A stretch of 49,211 nucleotides of DNA from assembly GCA_035758575.1 (NCBI GenBank), contig DASTXH010000009.1, positions 1 through 49,211 on the forward strand, in the 5' to 3' direction. Source of the DNA: JANWHZ01 sp035758575 (GTDB taxonomy: Bacteria > Patescibacteriota > Saccharimonadia > Saccharimonadales > UBA4665). Made by a program: the position numbers and the translations under genes. Shown piece after piece: positions 9,101-18,135 of the stretch (positions are counted from its first letter, which is position 1; the number at the start of each line of letters is the position of its first letter). The notes beneath the pieces are model-generated. The model did not search any database and was not told where the DNA came from. It saw nothing but the letters and a program-made list of their open reading frames with translations.

Positions 9101-9802
9101 ATGAAGTTAGCCGTTATGCAGCCCTACTTTCTGCCGTATATAGGCTACTGGCAGCTTATTAGTTCCGTAGACACGTTCGTTGTCTACGATAACATCCAGT
9201 ACACCAAAAAAGGCTGGTTTAACCGGAACCGGATACTCGAGAATGGGCACGACCGTCTCTTTACGATACCCATAAAAAAAGACTCGGACTACCTGGATGT
9301 ACATAAACGGTTCCTTAGTGCGGGTGCCCACAGAGAGAACGAACGTACGCTCCGCATCATCCAGGCGAACTACAAGAAAGCACCGCATTTTACCGATGCG
9401 TATCCTTTGATCGAACAGTGCTTTTTGTGCCCCAACGAAAACCTATTTGACTATATTTACAACTCTATACGGACAATTTGCAATTACCTGGATATCACTA
9501 CCCCGATTGTGGTATCCTCGACCGTCCCCATTGACCATACTTTAAAGGCCGAACAGAAGGTTTTGGCTATATGCAAAGCCATGAACGCCGACGTATACAT
9601 CAACGCCATAGGCGGCATGGAACTCTACAACAAGCAGGAGTTTGCCTCACAGGGGGTTGCTTTGCAGTTCATTAAATCCCGGCCGGTTGAGTATGCGCAA
9701 TTTGGCAATCCCTTCGTGCCTTGGCTGTCAATCATCGATATAGTTATGTTTAATAGCAAGGATGCGGTGCGGGGCATGCTTGGCGAGTATGATCTGCTAT
9801 GA
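9101..9802 (+). CDS. WbqC-like family protein
   Basis: The 233-residue protein begins MKLAVMQPYFLPYIGYWQLI, with VYDNIQYTKKGWFNRNRI following; both are hallmarks of the WbqC family (PF08889). WbqC proteins occur in O-antigen and capsule clusters next to DegT-type aminotransferases and are suspected of modifying or acylating amino sugars, but the reaction is poorly defined. The gene lies 34 bases after the aminotransferase with an AAGG site 9 bases before ATG, and overlaps the next gene by ATGA. The pairing with the aminotransferase supports a joint role on one amino sugar. Confidence 0.85.
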   Translation: MKLAVMQPYFLPYIGYWQLISSVDTFVVYDNIQYTKKGWFNRNRILENGHDRLFTIPIKKDSDYLDVHKRFLSAGAHRENERTLRIIQANYKKAPHFTDAYPLIEQCFLCPNENLFDYIYNSIRTICNYLDITTPIVVSSTVPIDHTLKAEQKVLAICKAMNADVYINAIGGMELYNKQEFASQGVALQFIKSRPVEYAQFGNPFVPWLSIIDIVMFNSKDAVRGMLGEYDLL

Positions 9803-10644
9803 AGCCTACGGTGTTGATCATAGGTGCAAGTTCGGTGGTAGCCCAAGCGGTCATCCCCCGCCTCAGGAAAGACTATACGATAATCACTGCTGGAAGACAG
9901 GGATGCGATGTGAAGTGTGATATCGGAGAAGGTGTATCTATCCCGAGGGAAGTCGATGCCGTTGTTAATTTTGCCGCTAGCTTTGGCGGAGTCGAGGGTT
10001 TGGACGCGGTTGAGGCAGCAAAGGTGAATGTATTGGGCGTGGCGCGGATATGTGAGGCGGTCAAGAGGGCTGGGGCTGCGCAGCTTATTCTCATCTCCTC
10101 AATTTTTGCCGCTTTGCTCGAAGGAGATCCACAGTTTTCCTTATATGCCCTTACCAAGCGCCAAGGCGATGAACTGGCGGCGGCGTACTGTGGACGTATT
10201 GGCGTGCCTCTTGCGGTTTTGCGGCTAGCAAGGGTATATGGCGATACCGATGCATTTCGGAAGGGGCAGCCATTCTTTTACGACCTAGTCGACAAGGCTC
10301 AGGCCGGGGAGGATGTGACATTATATGGAGATCACGAGGTACGGAGGTCGTACATCCATGCGGCTGATGTGGCTGAAATTCTATGTAGAGTGATAGAACA
10401 GAAAATCAGTGGTTCGTTCAGCTGTCTGTGCCTTCCCGAGGAAACATATAGTTCTATCGCCACGGCGGCACAGAAGGTTTTCGACAAAGATGGCACGCTC
10501 GTCCACCTGAAGGATAAGCCTGCTCCGCCGGACGACGTTGTCCCATATAGTAATGTACTGTATGAGAAAATAGGGTACACCCCCCAGATCTCTATGGAGA
10601 CCGGTATAAAACGTATTAAGCAATACAGGCAGGAAACGAGATGA
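9799..10644 (+). CDS. NAD-dependent epimerase/dehydratase (extended SDR)
   Basis: The 281-residue protein has an N-terminal Rossmann motif (VLIIGASSVVAQAVIPRL) that departs from the usual GxxGxxG, an active-site pair YALTKRQG (YxxxK), and a substrate strand region RRSYIHAADVAEILCRV. It is likely a nucleotide-sugar epimerase, reductase or dehydratase acting on the aminated sugar made by neighbours. It overlaps both flanking genes by ATGA. The first Rossmann glycine region is atypical (GASSVVA), so cofactor handling may differ. The substrate is not identifiable. Confidence 0.8.
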   Translation: MKPTVLIIGASSVVAQAVIPRLRKDYTIITAGRQGCDVKCDIGEGVSIPREVDAVVNFAASFGGVEGLDAVEAAKVNVLGVARICEAVKRAGAAQLILISSIFAALLEGDPQFSLYALTKRQGDELAAAYCGRIGVPLAVLRLARVYGDTDAFRKGQPFFYDLVDKAQAGEDVTLYGDHEVRRSYIHAADVAEILCRVIEQKISGSFSCLCLPEETYSSIATAAQKVFDKDGTLVHLKDKPAPPDDVVPYSNVLYEKIGYTPQISMETGIKRIKQYRQETR

Positions 10645-11615
10645 AAAACATCCTAGTCTCAGGAGCGTCAGGCGTAGTAGGTTATGGGACGCTAAAGTCG
10701 CTGCGACAGGGTGCCGAGAAGTATCATTTGATTGGCACCACCATATATAACGATTCGGTTGCGCCAGCCTTCTGCGACGTATTCGAACAAGCGCCTCCGA
10801 CAAGCGACCGACGGTACTTGGCATGGCTCAAAGAACTTATTAAGACGCATAGCGTCGACATGATCATACCTGGCATTAACGACGATATGATTGCTTGGAA
10901 TGGGTACCGCGATGAACTGGCGGCGACCGGAACAATGGTTATGCTTAATCGGGCTGGGCTCATTGATCTGTGTTCTGACAAGTGGATATTTTATGAGGAG
11001 CTACGCAAACAGCATGCCAGCTGCCTTATTGAAAGTAGGCTTTCGGGTACGTATGCCGAACTGAAGGCTGCATTCGGCCTGCCATTCTTGCTGAAGCCAC
11101 GACGTGGGTTTGCCTCCAAGGGCATTGTCATTGTGGACTCGGAGGAAACGTTTCGGCAGCATCAGAAAGATCTGGGAAAAGTGGTTATGGCCCAACCGAT
11201 CGTCGGCGATAACGAAGGTGAGTACACTATATCGGCTTTCTTTGACGATGAAAGTAAGCTTTGTTGTTTTATGGGGCTGCGGCGTAAGTTGGCCAAAGAG
11301 GGGTATACTGAAAAGGCGGAGGTTGCAATACCACCGCAGGCAGAAGCAGTAATTACTGAACTCGCCGCCCTATTACGACCAGTTGGCCCTACCAATTTTC
11401 AGTTCCGGGTACACGAAGGTGAGCTGAAACTTCTGGAAATTAACCCGCGTATCTCATCGGCCACCTCAATCCGGACTGGATTCGGATACAACGAAAGTGA
11501 TATGGCCGTCCAGTATTTCCTAAAAGGCGTCGTACCGAAACAGCCCGAAATCCGCAGCGGTTTTGCAGTACGGTACGCAGAGGATCATTTCTTTTATGAT
11601 AGCGCTCTTATCTGA
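10641..11615 (+). CDS. ATP-grasp enzyme (carbamoyl-phosphate-synthase-like)
   Basis: The 324-residue protein starts with a Rossmann-like preATP-grasp domain (KNILVSGASGVVGYGTLKSL), followed by an ATP-grasp fold: FLLKPRRGFASKGIVIV (phosphate and lysine contacts) and LLEINPRISSATSIRTGFG (metal-binding E and N). Such enzymes join a carboxylate to an amine or other nucleophile through an acyl-phosphate. In surface-glycan loci they can attach amino acids or other acids to amino sugars. Here it sits between an SDR and a phosphoesterase in one operon, so a role in decorating the amino sugar is a reasonable inference. Confidence 0.83.
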   Translation: MKNILVSGASGVVGYGTLKSLRQGAEKYHLIGTTIYNDSVAPAFCDVFEQAPPTSDRRYLAWLKELIKTHSVDMIIPGINDDMIAWNGYRDELAATGTMVMLNRAGLIDLCSDKWIFYEELRKQHASCLIESRLSGTYAELKAAFGLPFLLKPRRGFASKGIVIVDSEETFRQHQKDLGKVVMAQPIVGDNEGEYTISAFFDDESKLCCFMGLRRKLAKEGYTEKAEVAIPPQAEAVITELAALLRPVGPTNFQFRVHEGELKLLEINPRISSATSIRTGFGYNESDMAVQYFLKGVVPKQPEIRSGFAVRYAEDHFFYDSALI

Positions 11616-12300
11616 TATACACGGTAATTACATCGCCCTTCAGGAAGTGTTGAAGGCTATTGATGACATGGGAATCACAGATATCTTTTGTTTGGGTGAC
11701 TGCGTAGGATACTATCCTCAGGTCAACGAAGTGTGTGACGAGCTCCGCCGCAGACAAATACCGTCTGTTATGGGTAATCAGGATTGGTATATGGCTGCCG
11801 ACAGCTTTTGTGCACGTTCGCAGACGGTCAACGATACTATTACCTTCCAAAAAAAGATAATAACTCAGGAAAACCTGGCGTGGCTGCAAAATCTGCCGGT
11901 GCACCGTGAATATAGAGGACTTAAGATGGTGCACGGCGGCTGGAACGACCCAATAGACGAGTATCTTTTGGAGCCTACCAAGGCTTACTTTGACCGTATA
12001 GGTGGCAAGTATTTCGCTTCGGGCCATAGTCATCTACCGCGGATCGAGGATTACGGTAGCAAAGTATACTGCAACCCAGGATCGGTCGGCCAACCGCGGG
12101 ATGGCGACAACAGGGCGGCATTTGCAACCTGGGATGGTACGACCTTTGCCCTTCATCGTGTTGCCTACGATTTTGACCGAGTTGGTGAGCTTATGGAACG
12201 GGCTGGTTTTAGTGGTTATTATTATGAGCGGCTTGCCGTAGGGGGCAAGGATAATGGCTGGTACGCCTCTAACGGAGCGCAAAGGCACGACCATGCTTAA
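11596..12300 (+). CDS. Calcineurin-like metallophosphoesterase (YfcE/MJ0936-like)
   Basis: The start is the ATG at 11596 (MIALLSDIHGN, 234 residues), with AGAGGA upstream; the longer frame from 11563 adds an unconserved leader. All metal motifs of the Metallophos_2 family are present: D-x-H in LSDIHGN, GDCVGYYP, GNQDW (a GNHD variant with Q for H), VHGGW and ASGHSHLP. The Gln in place of the usual His of GNHD is notable, because that His helps stabilise the leaving group. The gene overlaps the ATP-grasp gene by 20 bases. Its substrate could be a phosphorylated or nucleotide-activated intermediate of the local pathway. Confidence 0.85.
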   Translation: MIALLSDIHGNYIALQEVLKAIDDMGITDIFCLGDCVGYYPQVNEVCDELRRRQIPSVMGNQDWYMAADSFCARSQTVNDTITFQKKIITQENLAWLQNLPVHREYRGLKMVHGGWNDPIDEYLLEPTKAYFDRIGGKYFASGHSHLPRIEDYGSKVYCNPGSVGQPRDGDNRAAFATWDGTTFALHRVAYDFDRVGELMERAGFSGYYYERLAVGGKDNGWYASNGAQRHDHA

Positions 12301-13264
12301 ATGGCGGAAACTAGGCAAGATATTCGACCCGCGCGATTATAAAAGCGTGGATCGTCCATGGCTTGATGAATATGCACAAGCCCCGGCTACTCTTATTTTT
12401 GATGATTTCGTGCGGGTATATTTTTCATGTCGGCCACCGCGTGATGCCAACGGGCAGTTCGTGAGCTATACCGCCTACGTGGACTTAGACCGGAAGGATC
12501 TACGGAAGGTGATAGGTATCGCAAAGCAGCCTATCTTGGCACTTGGAAAACGCGGCTGTTTCGACGAGTTCGGTACGTACCCCACCTCGGTTATACGGAA
12601 AGACGACCAGGTTTGGGCATACTACGCCGGCTGGACCCGCTGTGTGTCGGTTCCGTTTAATGTCGGGGTGGGGGTTGCTTGCAGCAGGGATGGCGGCGAA
12701 ACTTTCGAGCGGCTTGGCGACGGTCCGCTGCTGCCGTATACGCTCGAAGAGCCGTTTACAATTAGCGGCCCAAAAATCCGACGTTTTAACGGTATGTATT
12801 ACCTGTTTTATATCGCCGGCAATGAATGGCTCAATATTGACGGCCGCGCCGAGATATCCCACCGGATCCGAATGGCGGTATCCAAGGATGGACTTACATG
12901 GGACCGGCAGAACCGTGACCTTATAGCCAATGCTTGGGACGACCATGAATCTCAGGCTAGCCCCGACGTAATTTACGCAAATGGCAAGTACCACATGTTT
13001 TTCTGTGGCTGGGTCCCTAAGAATTTCCGCGAGACCAAGGCCCGACGGATTGGATACGCGAGTTCAACCGACCTCATGCACTGGACGCGTGACGATATGT
13101 ATGGCGGTATGGATATATCGCCGGACGCTGATGCTTTTGATCGTGAGATGGTGGCATATCCCCATGTATTTGAGCTGGATGGCAAAACTTACATGCTGTA
13201 CTTGGGAGACACCGTCGGTAGATATGGGTTTGGGCTGGCCGAGCTGGAAGGAGAGCTGGTATGA
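12293..13264 (+). CDS. Five-bladed-propeller glycosidase-like protein, copy 1
   Basis: The start is the ATG at 12293 (MLKWRKLGKIF, 323 residues), which overlaps the previous stop by 8 bases; the longer frame is not shared with the paralogue. The protein is related to GH43/GH32/GH130-type beta-propellers: repeated blades contain VRVYFSCRPP, GVGVACSRDGGETF, PKIRRFNGMYYLFYI and ASPDVIYANGKYHMFF. It has no signal peptide, so it would act in the cytoplasm on a sugar nucleotide or lipid-linked glycan, possibly as a phosphorylase. Catalytic residues cannot be fixed from sequence alone. It forms a tandem pair with the next gene. Confidence 0.8.
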   Translation: MLKWRKLGKIFDPRDYKSVDRPWLDEYAQAPATLIFDDFVRVYFSCRPPRDANGQFVSYTAYVDLDRKDLRKVIGIAKQPILALGKRGCFDEFGTYPTSVIRKDDQVWAYYAGWTRCVSVPFNVGVGVACSRDGGETFERLGDGPLLPYTLEEPFTISGPKIRRFNGMYYLFYIAGNEWLNIDGRAEISHRIRMAVSKDGLTWDRQNRDLIANAWDDHESQASPDVIYANGKYHMFFCGWVPKNFRETKARRIGYASSTDLMHWTRDDMYGGMDISPDADAFDREMVAYPHVFELDGKTYMLYLGDTVGRYGFGLAELEGELV

Positions 13265-14217
13265 TGCGGTGGCATAAACTTGGCCAGATTTTTGACTTTG
13301 AAACCTCGCCCTTTGCGGCCAGGTATGTCAGCCATGCGCAATCTCCACAGGCGCTCGTACTGGACGATAGGGTACGCGTCTATTTTTCTACCCGTACGAG
13401 TGATGTGGCGGGCCAGTTCTTGAGCCACGTCCAATATGTAGACTACGATCAAGATCTGCGGCAGATTATTGGATATTCAGACCATGAAGTGTTGCCTCTT
13501 GGTAAACTTGGTTGCTTCGATGAGCATGGTATTTTTCCGTTGAGCCCCGTTAAGGTAGATGACAAGATATATGGCTATACGAATGGGATTTCGCGTCGTG
13601 TCTCGGTAGCGGTAGAGACAGGAGTGGGGCTCGCGGTTAGCTCCGATAATGGTAGGACTTTTCAGCGGTGCGGTAACGGACCGCTGGTTAGTGCCACAAT
13701 GTACGAACCATTTTTGGTGGGGGATCCGTTCGTGCGACGATTCGAAGGTACGTTCCACATGTTCTATCTCTACGGTAAACGCTGGAGCGAACCGACGGCA
13801 GGACATTCGGCCGAGCGTGTATACAAAATTAGCCATGCCGTTTCGAAAGACGGTATTGCTTGGACGAAAGACAACGCTTCGCTCATACCAGACGTCATCG
13901 GCGAAGACGAGTGCCAGGCGCTGCCTACGGTGATACGGCATAACAATCGGTATCATATGTATTTTTGTTATCGCAGTATGATAGGTTTTCGTGACGGTAA
14001 AGGCCAGAGCTATCGTCTGGGCTATGCCTGTTCTGATGATTTGTGTGATTGGGTGCGCGATGACGCCGCAGGTGGTATCAGCCTGTCTAAAACTGGGTGG
14101 GATTCAGAGATGATGTGCTATCCAAACATCTTTGAACATAAGGGTGACGTATATTTGCTATATAATGGAAATAATTTCGGAAAACATGGGTTTGGGCTTG
14201 CGAAACTAATGAAGTGA
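13261..14217 (+). CDS. Five-bladed-propeller glycosidase-like protein, copy 2
   Basis: The 318-residue paralogue of the preceding gene overlaps it by ATGA. Shared landmarks are W-x-KLGQIFD at the start, the VRVYFSTRTSD blade, LGKLGCFDEHGIFPLSPV (copy 1 has LGKRGCFDEFGTYPTSV), VGLAVSSDNGRTFQRCGNGPL and a matching C-terminal GFGLA. Copy 2 differs in the blade after PTVIRHNNRYHMYFCYRSM. The cytoplasmic location and probable glycoside hydrolase/phosphorylase-like role are inferred as for copy 1. The duplication appears old, because the two copies are clearly diverged, and may reflect a two-subunit or two-substrate function. Confidence 0.8.
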   Translation: MMRWHKLGQIFDFETSPFAARYVSHAQSPQALVLDDRVRVYFSTRTSDVAGQFLSHVQYVDYDQDLRQIIGYSDHEVLPLGKLGCFDEHGIFPLSPVKVDDKIYGYTNGISRRVSVAVETGVGLAVSSDNGRTFQRCGNGPLVSATMYEPFLVGDPFVRRFEGTFHMFYLYGKRWSEPTAGHSAERVYKISHAVSKDGIAWTKDNASLIPDVIGEDECQALPTVIRHNNRYHMYFCYRSMIGFRDGKGQSYRLGYACSDDLCDWVRDDAAGGISLSKTGWDSEMMCYPNIFEHKGDVYLLYNGNNFGKHGFGLAKLMK

Positions 14218-14224
14218 GGAAGTG

Positions 14225-14977
14225 ATGGCAGACAAACGAGACTACAACAGAGAATTCAACGATAACGTAGGACGCAAGTATGCTTATGGCTTTGACTTTG
14301 ATGTCATGCATCCATTCATGATCCGTTCATTCGAGCCATTTTTTCGTCGGAAGGGCAACGCATTAGAGCTAGGCCCCTGGAAAGGTGATGTTACGGAACG
14401 CCTCGCAAAACATTTCAATATGATCAGCTGTGTTGAGGCTTCTGATGTTGCTGCCGCCGAGGTGACAAAAAGGCTCAAAGGCAAGGTGACTATGTACAAT
14501 GCCCGCTTCGAAGATGTTGACCTTCCAGAGAAGTACGACAACATCGTTATGACGCATGTGCTGGAGCATCTGGATGACCCCGTAAAAGTGTTAAAACGGA
14601 TTAATGATGAATGGCTTTCGGATGATGGTCGTTTGTTCTTGGTTGTGCCAAATGCCAACGCGCCATCGCGCCAGATAGCCGTAAAAATGGGAATCATATC
14701 GCATAATACGGCAATAACTGACGCAGAGCGCGCTCACGGACACGTCATTACCTATACGCTAGACACACTTGAACGGGATGCGCGCGCTGCGGGATTGAAT
14801 GTCGTCTACCGTACAGGTATTTTCTTTAAGGCGCTGGCGAATTTCCAGTGGGATGAAATCCTAAAGACGAATGTCGTATCTCCGGAGTATCTGGAGGGGT
14901 GCTACCAACTGGGTCAGCAGTACCCTGATTTATGCGCAAGCATCTTCTTGCTGTGCGAGAAGGGCCAGCCCCGGTGA
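14225..14977 (+). CDS. SAM-dependent methyltransferase (class I)
   Basis: The ATG at 14225 is preferred over the GTG at 14222 because GAGG lies five bases upstream. The 250-residue protein has motif I as NALELGPWKGDVTERLAKHF, an acidic ribose contact in SCVEASDV, and the post-motif THVLEHLDDPVKVLKR, typical of the Methyltransf_11/23 group. GPWKGD replaces the common GxGxG. It is likely a glycan- or sugar-nucleotide methyltransferase. Methylation can cap a growing polysaccharide chain, which would suit the C-terminal recognition domain of the nearby Wzt-like ATPase. It overlaps the next gene by GTGA. Confidence 0.85.
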   Translation: MADKRDYNREFNDNVGRKYAYGFDFDVMHPFMIRSFEPFFRRKGNALELGPWKGDVTERLAKHFNMISCVEASDVAAAEVTKRLKGKVTMYNARFEDVDLPEKYDNIVMTHVLEHLDDPVKVLKRINDEWLSDDGRLFLVVPNANAPSRQIAVKMGIISHNTAITDAERAHGHVITYTLDTLERDARAAGLNVVYRTGIFFKALANFQWDEILKTNVVSPEYLEGCYQLGQQYPDLCASIFLLCEKGQPR

Positions 14978-17900
14978 GCAAGCCACTCGTCTCTGTTTGT
15001 CTGATAACTTACAACCACGCGAAGTACATTCGGGAGGCTATAGATAGCGTTCTGGCGCAGCAGACCAACTTCTCCTGGGAGCTGGTCATTGCAGACGATT
15101 GCTCCACAGATGGCACGCGAGAAATCGTACGTGAATATCAGGAGCGCTACCCCGAGCGCATCCAGCTGATCCTACAGGATAAGAATGTAGGCGCCGAACA
15201 GAATTGGCTGGACCTTATCAATTACCCAAAGGCTAAATACATGGCGTATTTGGAAGGGGACGATTACTGGACAAACCCTAACAAGCTGCAAATGCAGGCG
15301 GATTTTCTTGAGAAGCACCCCGATTATGCCCTGTGCTTCCACCCTACCAGGGTTTTCTATGAGAGCTACAAGAGCTATGAAACTGTTTGGCCGAATTTGG
15401 GTGATGACCCAGACTTGTCCATAGAAGCTTTATTGCGAGAAAACTTTATCCCTTCGAATTCAGTATTGTACCGCCGCCAGCATTACGACCAGCTGCCCCG
15501 GGGTATGATGCCTGGCGATTGGTATCTGCATGCATACCAGGCGCAGTTTGGAGAGATGGGCTATATACCTGAAGTCATGTCGGCGTACCGTCGGCATGAG
15601 GGCGGGGCTTGGTGGGACTGGCACGAAAACCCCGAATCCCTATGGGCACGTCATGGTCTGGCTATGCTGGCGCTTCGGCATGAGTTTATGAAGTTGTATG
15701 GGGCGGAGCCACGATACAGACGGGTAATAGAGGATACTATAGCAGTCGTTGCCGCAAAATTTGCTGCCATCGCCCAGAAAGGTGATGCCACCTTATTACG
15801 AGAGGCGGTACAACAGTTCCCGGCCGAGATGGAGCAATTTACGGTGGGCCAGGTACAGCGAGTGGGCGAGCTTGAGCAATCTCTTGTAGCGGAAGCGCAG
15901 CGCGCACAAGCACTGAGCGATGAGATCGTTGAGCTACGCGCGCAGATTTTCCGGCTCCGCGACGAGCTGCACGCATTAAAGAACGCGCGTTTGCTAGGCC
16001 GTATCATAAAGATACGCGATGCAGCCGGCAATGCGCGTAAGCGTATAGGATCCATCCGTAGGATACCACACCGGATATTGCGTATGATCTTGCATCGAAT
16101 ACGCGTAATTATCGCTCCGCTTGTCCCTGCCCCGGCTCGGCGCTTCATAAAGCGGATATACCGGAAATTCCGCTCTATGACGCAGGGTCGCCAACCCGTC
16201 GTTAAGAAAGAGTGGACTACGAATCTGAAATGGCGGAGCAAGTACCCGCTTCTTACAGTAGTTATGCCTTACTACAACCTGGGTGCGACTGTCGATGATG
16301 CACTTGATTCGCTTGCGGTGCAGACGTACCGGGGTTTTGAAGTAATCATTGTTAATGACGGTTCAAACGAACAGACAAGCATAGAGAAGCTACATGGCAT
16401 CGAGCAGCGATACGGCGGGTTGGACCTACGTGTAATCCATCAGAAGAATAAGGGTGTTGCTGAAGCGCGCAATACGGGCATGAAGCAGGCCCATGGCAAA
16501 TATATCGTTTGTTTGGACTCTGACGATATGTTGGAGCCGACATATCTCGAGAAGTGCTTGGTCGTTTTGGAGGGCCATCCTGACATAGCACTGGCAACTG
16601 CCCATCAACAGATGTTTGGCGTTACGCAGGAATTATTCAAGAAGAACGCCTATAATCCTTTTGCGCTCTATCACGACAACATGGTGCTGACTGCCGCAGT
16701 GTTTCGCAGGCGCGCCTGGGAAGTGGCAGGAGGTTTTTTGTCTGGCATCGGATATGAAGACTGGGAGTTCTGGATTAGGCTAGCTGAGCATGGCTTCTGG
16801 GGCAGGCTTATTCCTGAGGCTTTGTTCCGATACCGCACCGCTTTGCAATCGCGGTACGTAGGCGATAAGGATAAGCATTGGAACACCATCAAGGCGATCC
16901 GTACGCTACATCCAGACTACCGGAAGAAGATATCGCATCTTGTGTCTGTTAGGGGGAGCGTTCAGCACCTTGCTGGGCCTGCATCTGCGTTTACGAACCT
17001 CGCTAATCCGGAAGATTATCTGTCCGACACGCATCGACCCAACGTTCTCATAACAATCCCCTGGATGACGTTCGGTGGCGCCGAAACACTGATTTACAAC
17101 TATTGCCGGGAAGTTAAGGATGCGTACAATCTGTCTTTTGTAACTGGCCTGCAATCCGAACATGAATGGGAATACAAATTCAAGGAGATAACGCCGCGTA
17201 TCTATCATCTGACCAATCTATTTGATGACGAGCGGATGTATATGGAATTTATTTCTAACTACATCAAAACAAGGCACGTTGATATTCTGCACGTTATCCA
17301 CAATGGTTTCACCTTCGCTATGCTGGAAACACTGAAGGCGCGCCATCCGAAGTTGAAAGTTATCGTGACGATGTTTAATGACCGCGTAGAATATTTTGAG
17401 CAGTCGACGAAATACGAACAGTATGTAGATATATTTGTTTCCGATAACCAAAAAGTAACCGACCACTATAAGATGTTGTTGAACGAGGGCAAGCCAACGC
17501 GCGTTATTCCGAATGGCATTAATTGTTATGACGAGTTTAATCCTCGGCTTTTTGACCGGGAAGCCCGGCGTAAGGAGCTTGGTATTGTCGACGACGATTT
17601 GGCTGTCTTTTTTGTCGGCCGTCTTTCAACTGAGAAGAATCCGGATGTGTTCTTGCGCTCCGCTGCCACTGTGTTAGACAAGGGCACCAAGCACATTGAG
17701 TTTTTCGTTATAGGTGACGGCCCTATGCGGCCGGAGATTGATGCTCTTCTCAACAAAATTGACAATAAACACATACACTACCTTGGCTACCAGGCGAAAG
17801 TCGCTCAGTTCTTGTGCGCTGCTGATGTATTCGTGCTCCCCTCTGCTATTGAAGGTTTTCCACTCTCTATACTAGAGGCGATGGCAATGCAGGCGGTAGT

Positions 17901-18135
17901 TATTGCCTCGGATGTTGGTGCTGTGGCGCAGGTAGTTGAGTCTGGTAAAAGCGGTTTTGTTGTTACTCCCGGTTCGGCAGATGAAATCGTAGAGTCCGTA
18001 CTTCATCTCATAGGAGACAAGGCTTTGATGCAGACGATGAAGCGGGCAGCTCGACAGGAAGTGGAAGCGAAGTATTCCAATTTGAAGCTTGGTGAGAACT
18101 ACAGGCGGCTGTATAAGGAGACACTTGCGTTATGA
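14974..18135 (+). CDS. Triple glycosyltransferase: GT2-coiled coil-GT2-GT4
   Basis: The GTG at 14974 is chosen because it overlaps the methyltransferase stop (GTGA) and begins directly with VSKPLVSVCLITYNHAKYI; this gives 1053 residues. Domain 1 is GT2 (about 1-250) with DDCSTDGT and LEGDDYW. A heptad-like segment follows (about 300-345), then a strongly basic stretch (about 345-402) that might bind membrane. Domain 2 is GT2 (about 425-685) with VVMPYYNLG, VNDGSN and CLDSDDM. Domain 3 is GT4 (about 689-1053) with WMTFGGAETLIYNY, FFVGRLSTEKNPDVFLRSA and LPSAIEGFPLSILEAMA. Three active sites on one chain suggest a processive or alternating-linkage polymerase. Confidence 0.9.
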   Translation: MSKPLVSVCLITYNHAKYIREAIDSVLAQQTNFSWELVIADDCSTDGTREIVREYQERYPERIQLILQDKNVGAEQNWLDLINYPKAKYMAYLEGDDYWTNPNKLQMQADFLEKHPDYALCFHPTRVFYESYKSYETVWPNLGDDPDLSIEALLRENFIPSNSVLYRRQHYDQLPRGMMPGDWYLHAYQAQFGEMGYIPEVMSAYRRHEGGAWWDWHENPESLWARHGLAMLALRHEFMKLYGAEPRYRRVIEDTIAVVAAKFAAIAQKGDATLLREAVQQFPAEMEQFTVGQVQRVGELEQSLVAEAQRAQALSDEIVELRAQIFRLRDELHALKNARLLGRIIKIRDAAGNARKRIGSIRRIPHRILRMILHRIRVIIAPLVPAPARRFIKRIYRKFRSMTQGRQPVVKKEWTTNLKWRSKYPLLTVVMPYYNLGATVDDALDSLAVQTYRGFEVIIVNDGSNEQTSIEKLHGIEQRYGGLDLRVIHQKNKGVAEARNTGMKQAHGKYIVCLDSDDMLEPTYLEKCLVVLEGHPDIALATAHQQMFGVTQELFKKNAYNPFALYHDNMVLTAAVFRRRAWEVAGGFLSGIGYEDWEFWIRLAEHGFWGRLIPEALFRYRTALQSRYVGDKDKHWNTIKAIRTLHPDYRKKISHLVSVRGSVQHLAGPASAFTNLANPEDYLSDTHRPNVLITIPWMTFGGAETLIYNYCREVKDAYNLSFVTGLQSEHEWEYKFKEITPRIYHLTNLFDDERMYMEFISNYIKTRHVDILHVIHNGFTFAMLETLKARHPKLKVIVTMFNDRVEYFEQSTKYEQYVDIFVSDNQKVTDHYKMLLNEGKPTRVIPNGINCYDEFNPRLFDREARRKELGIVDDDLAVFFVGRLSTEKNPDVFLRSAATVLDKGTKHIEFFVIGDGPMRPEIDALLNKIDNKHIHYLGYQAKVAQFLCAADVFVLPSAIEGFPLSILEAMAMQAVVIASDVGAVAQVVESGKSGFVVTPGSADEIVESVLHLIGDKALMQTMKRAARQEVEAKYSNLKLGENYRRLYKETLAL

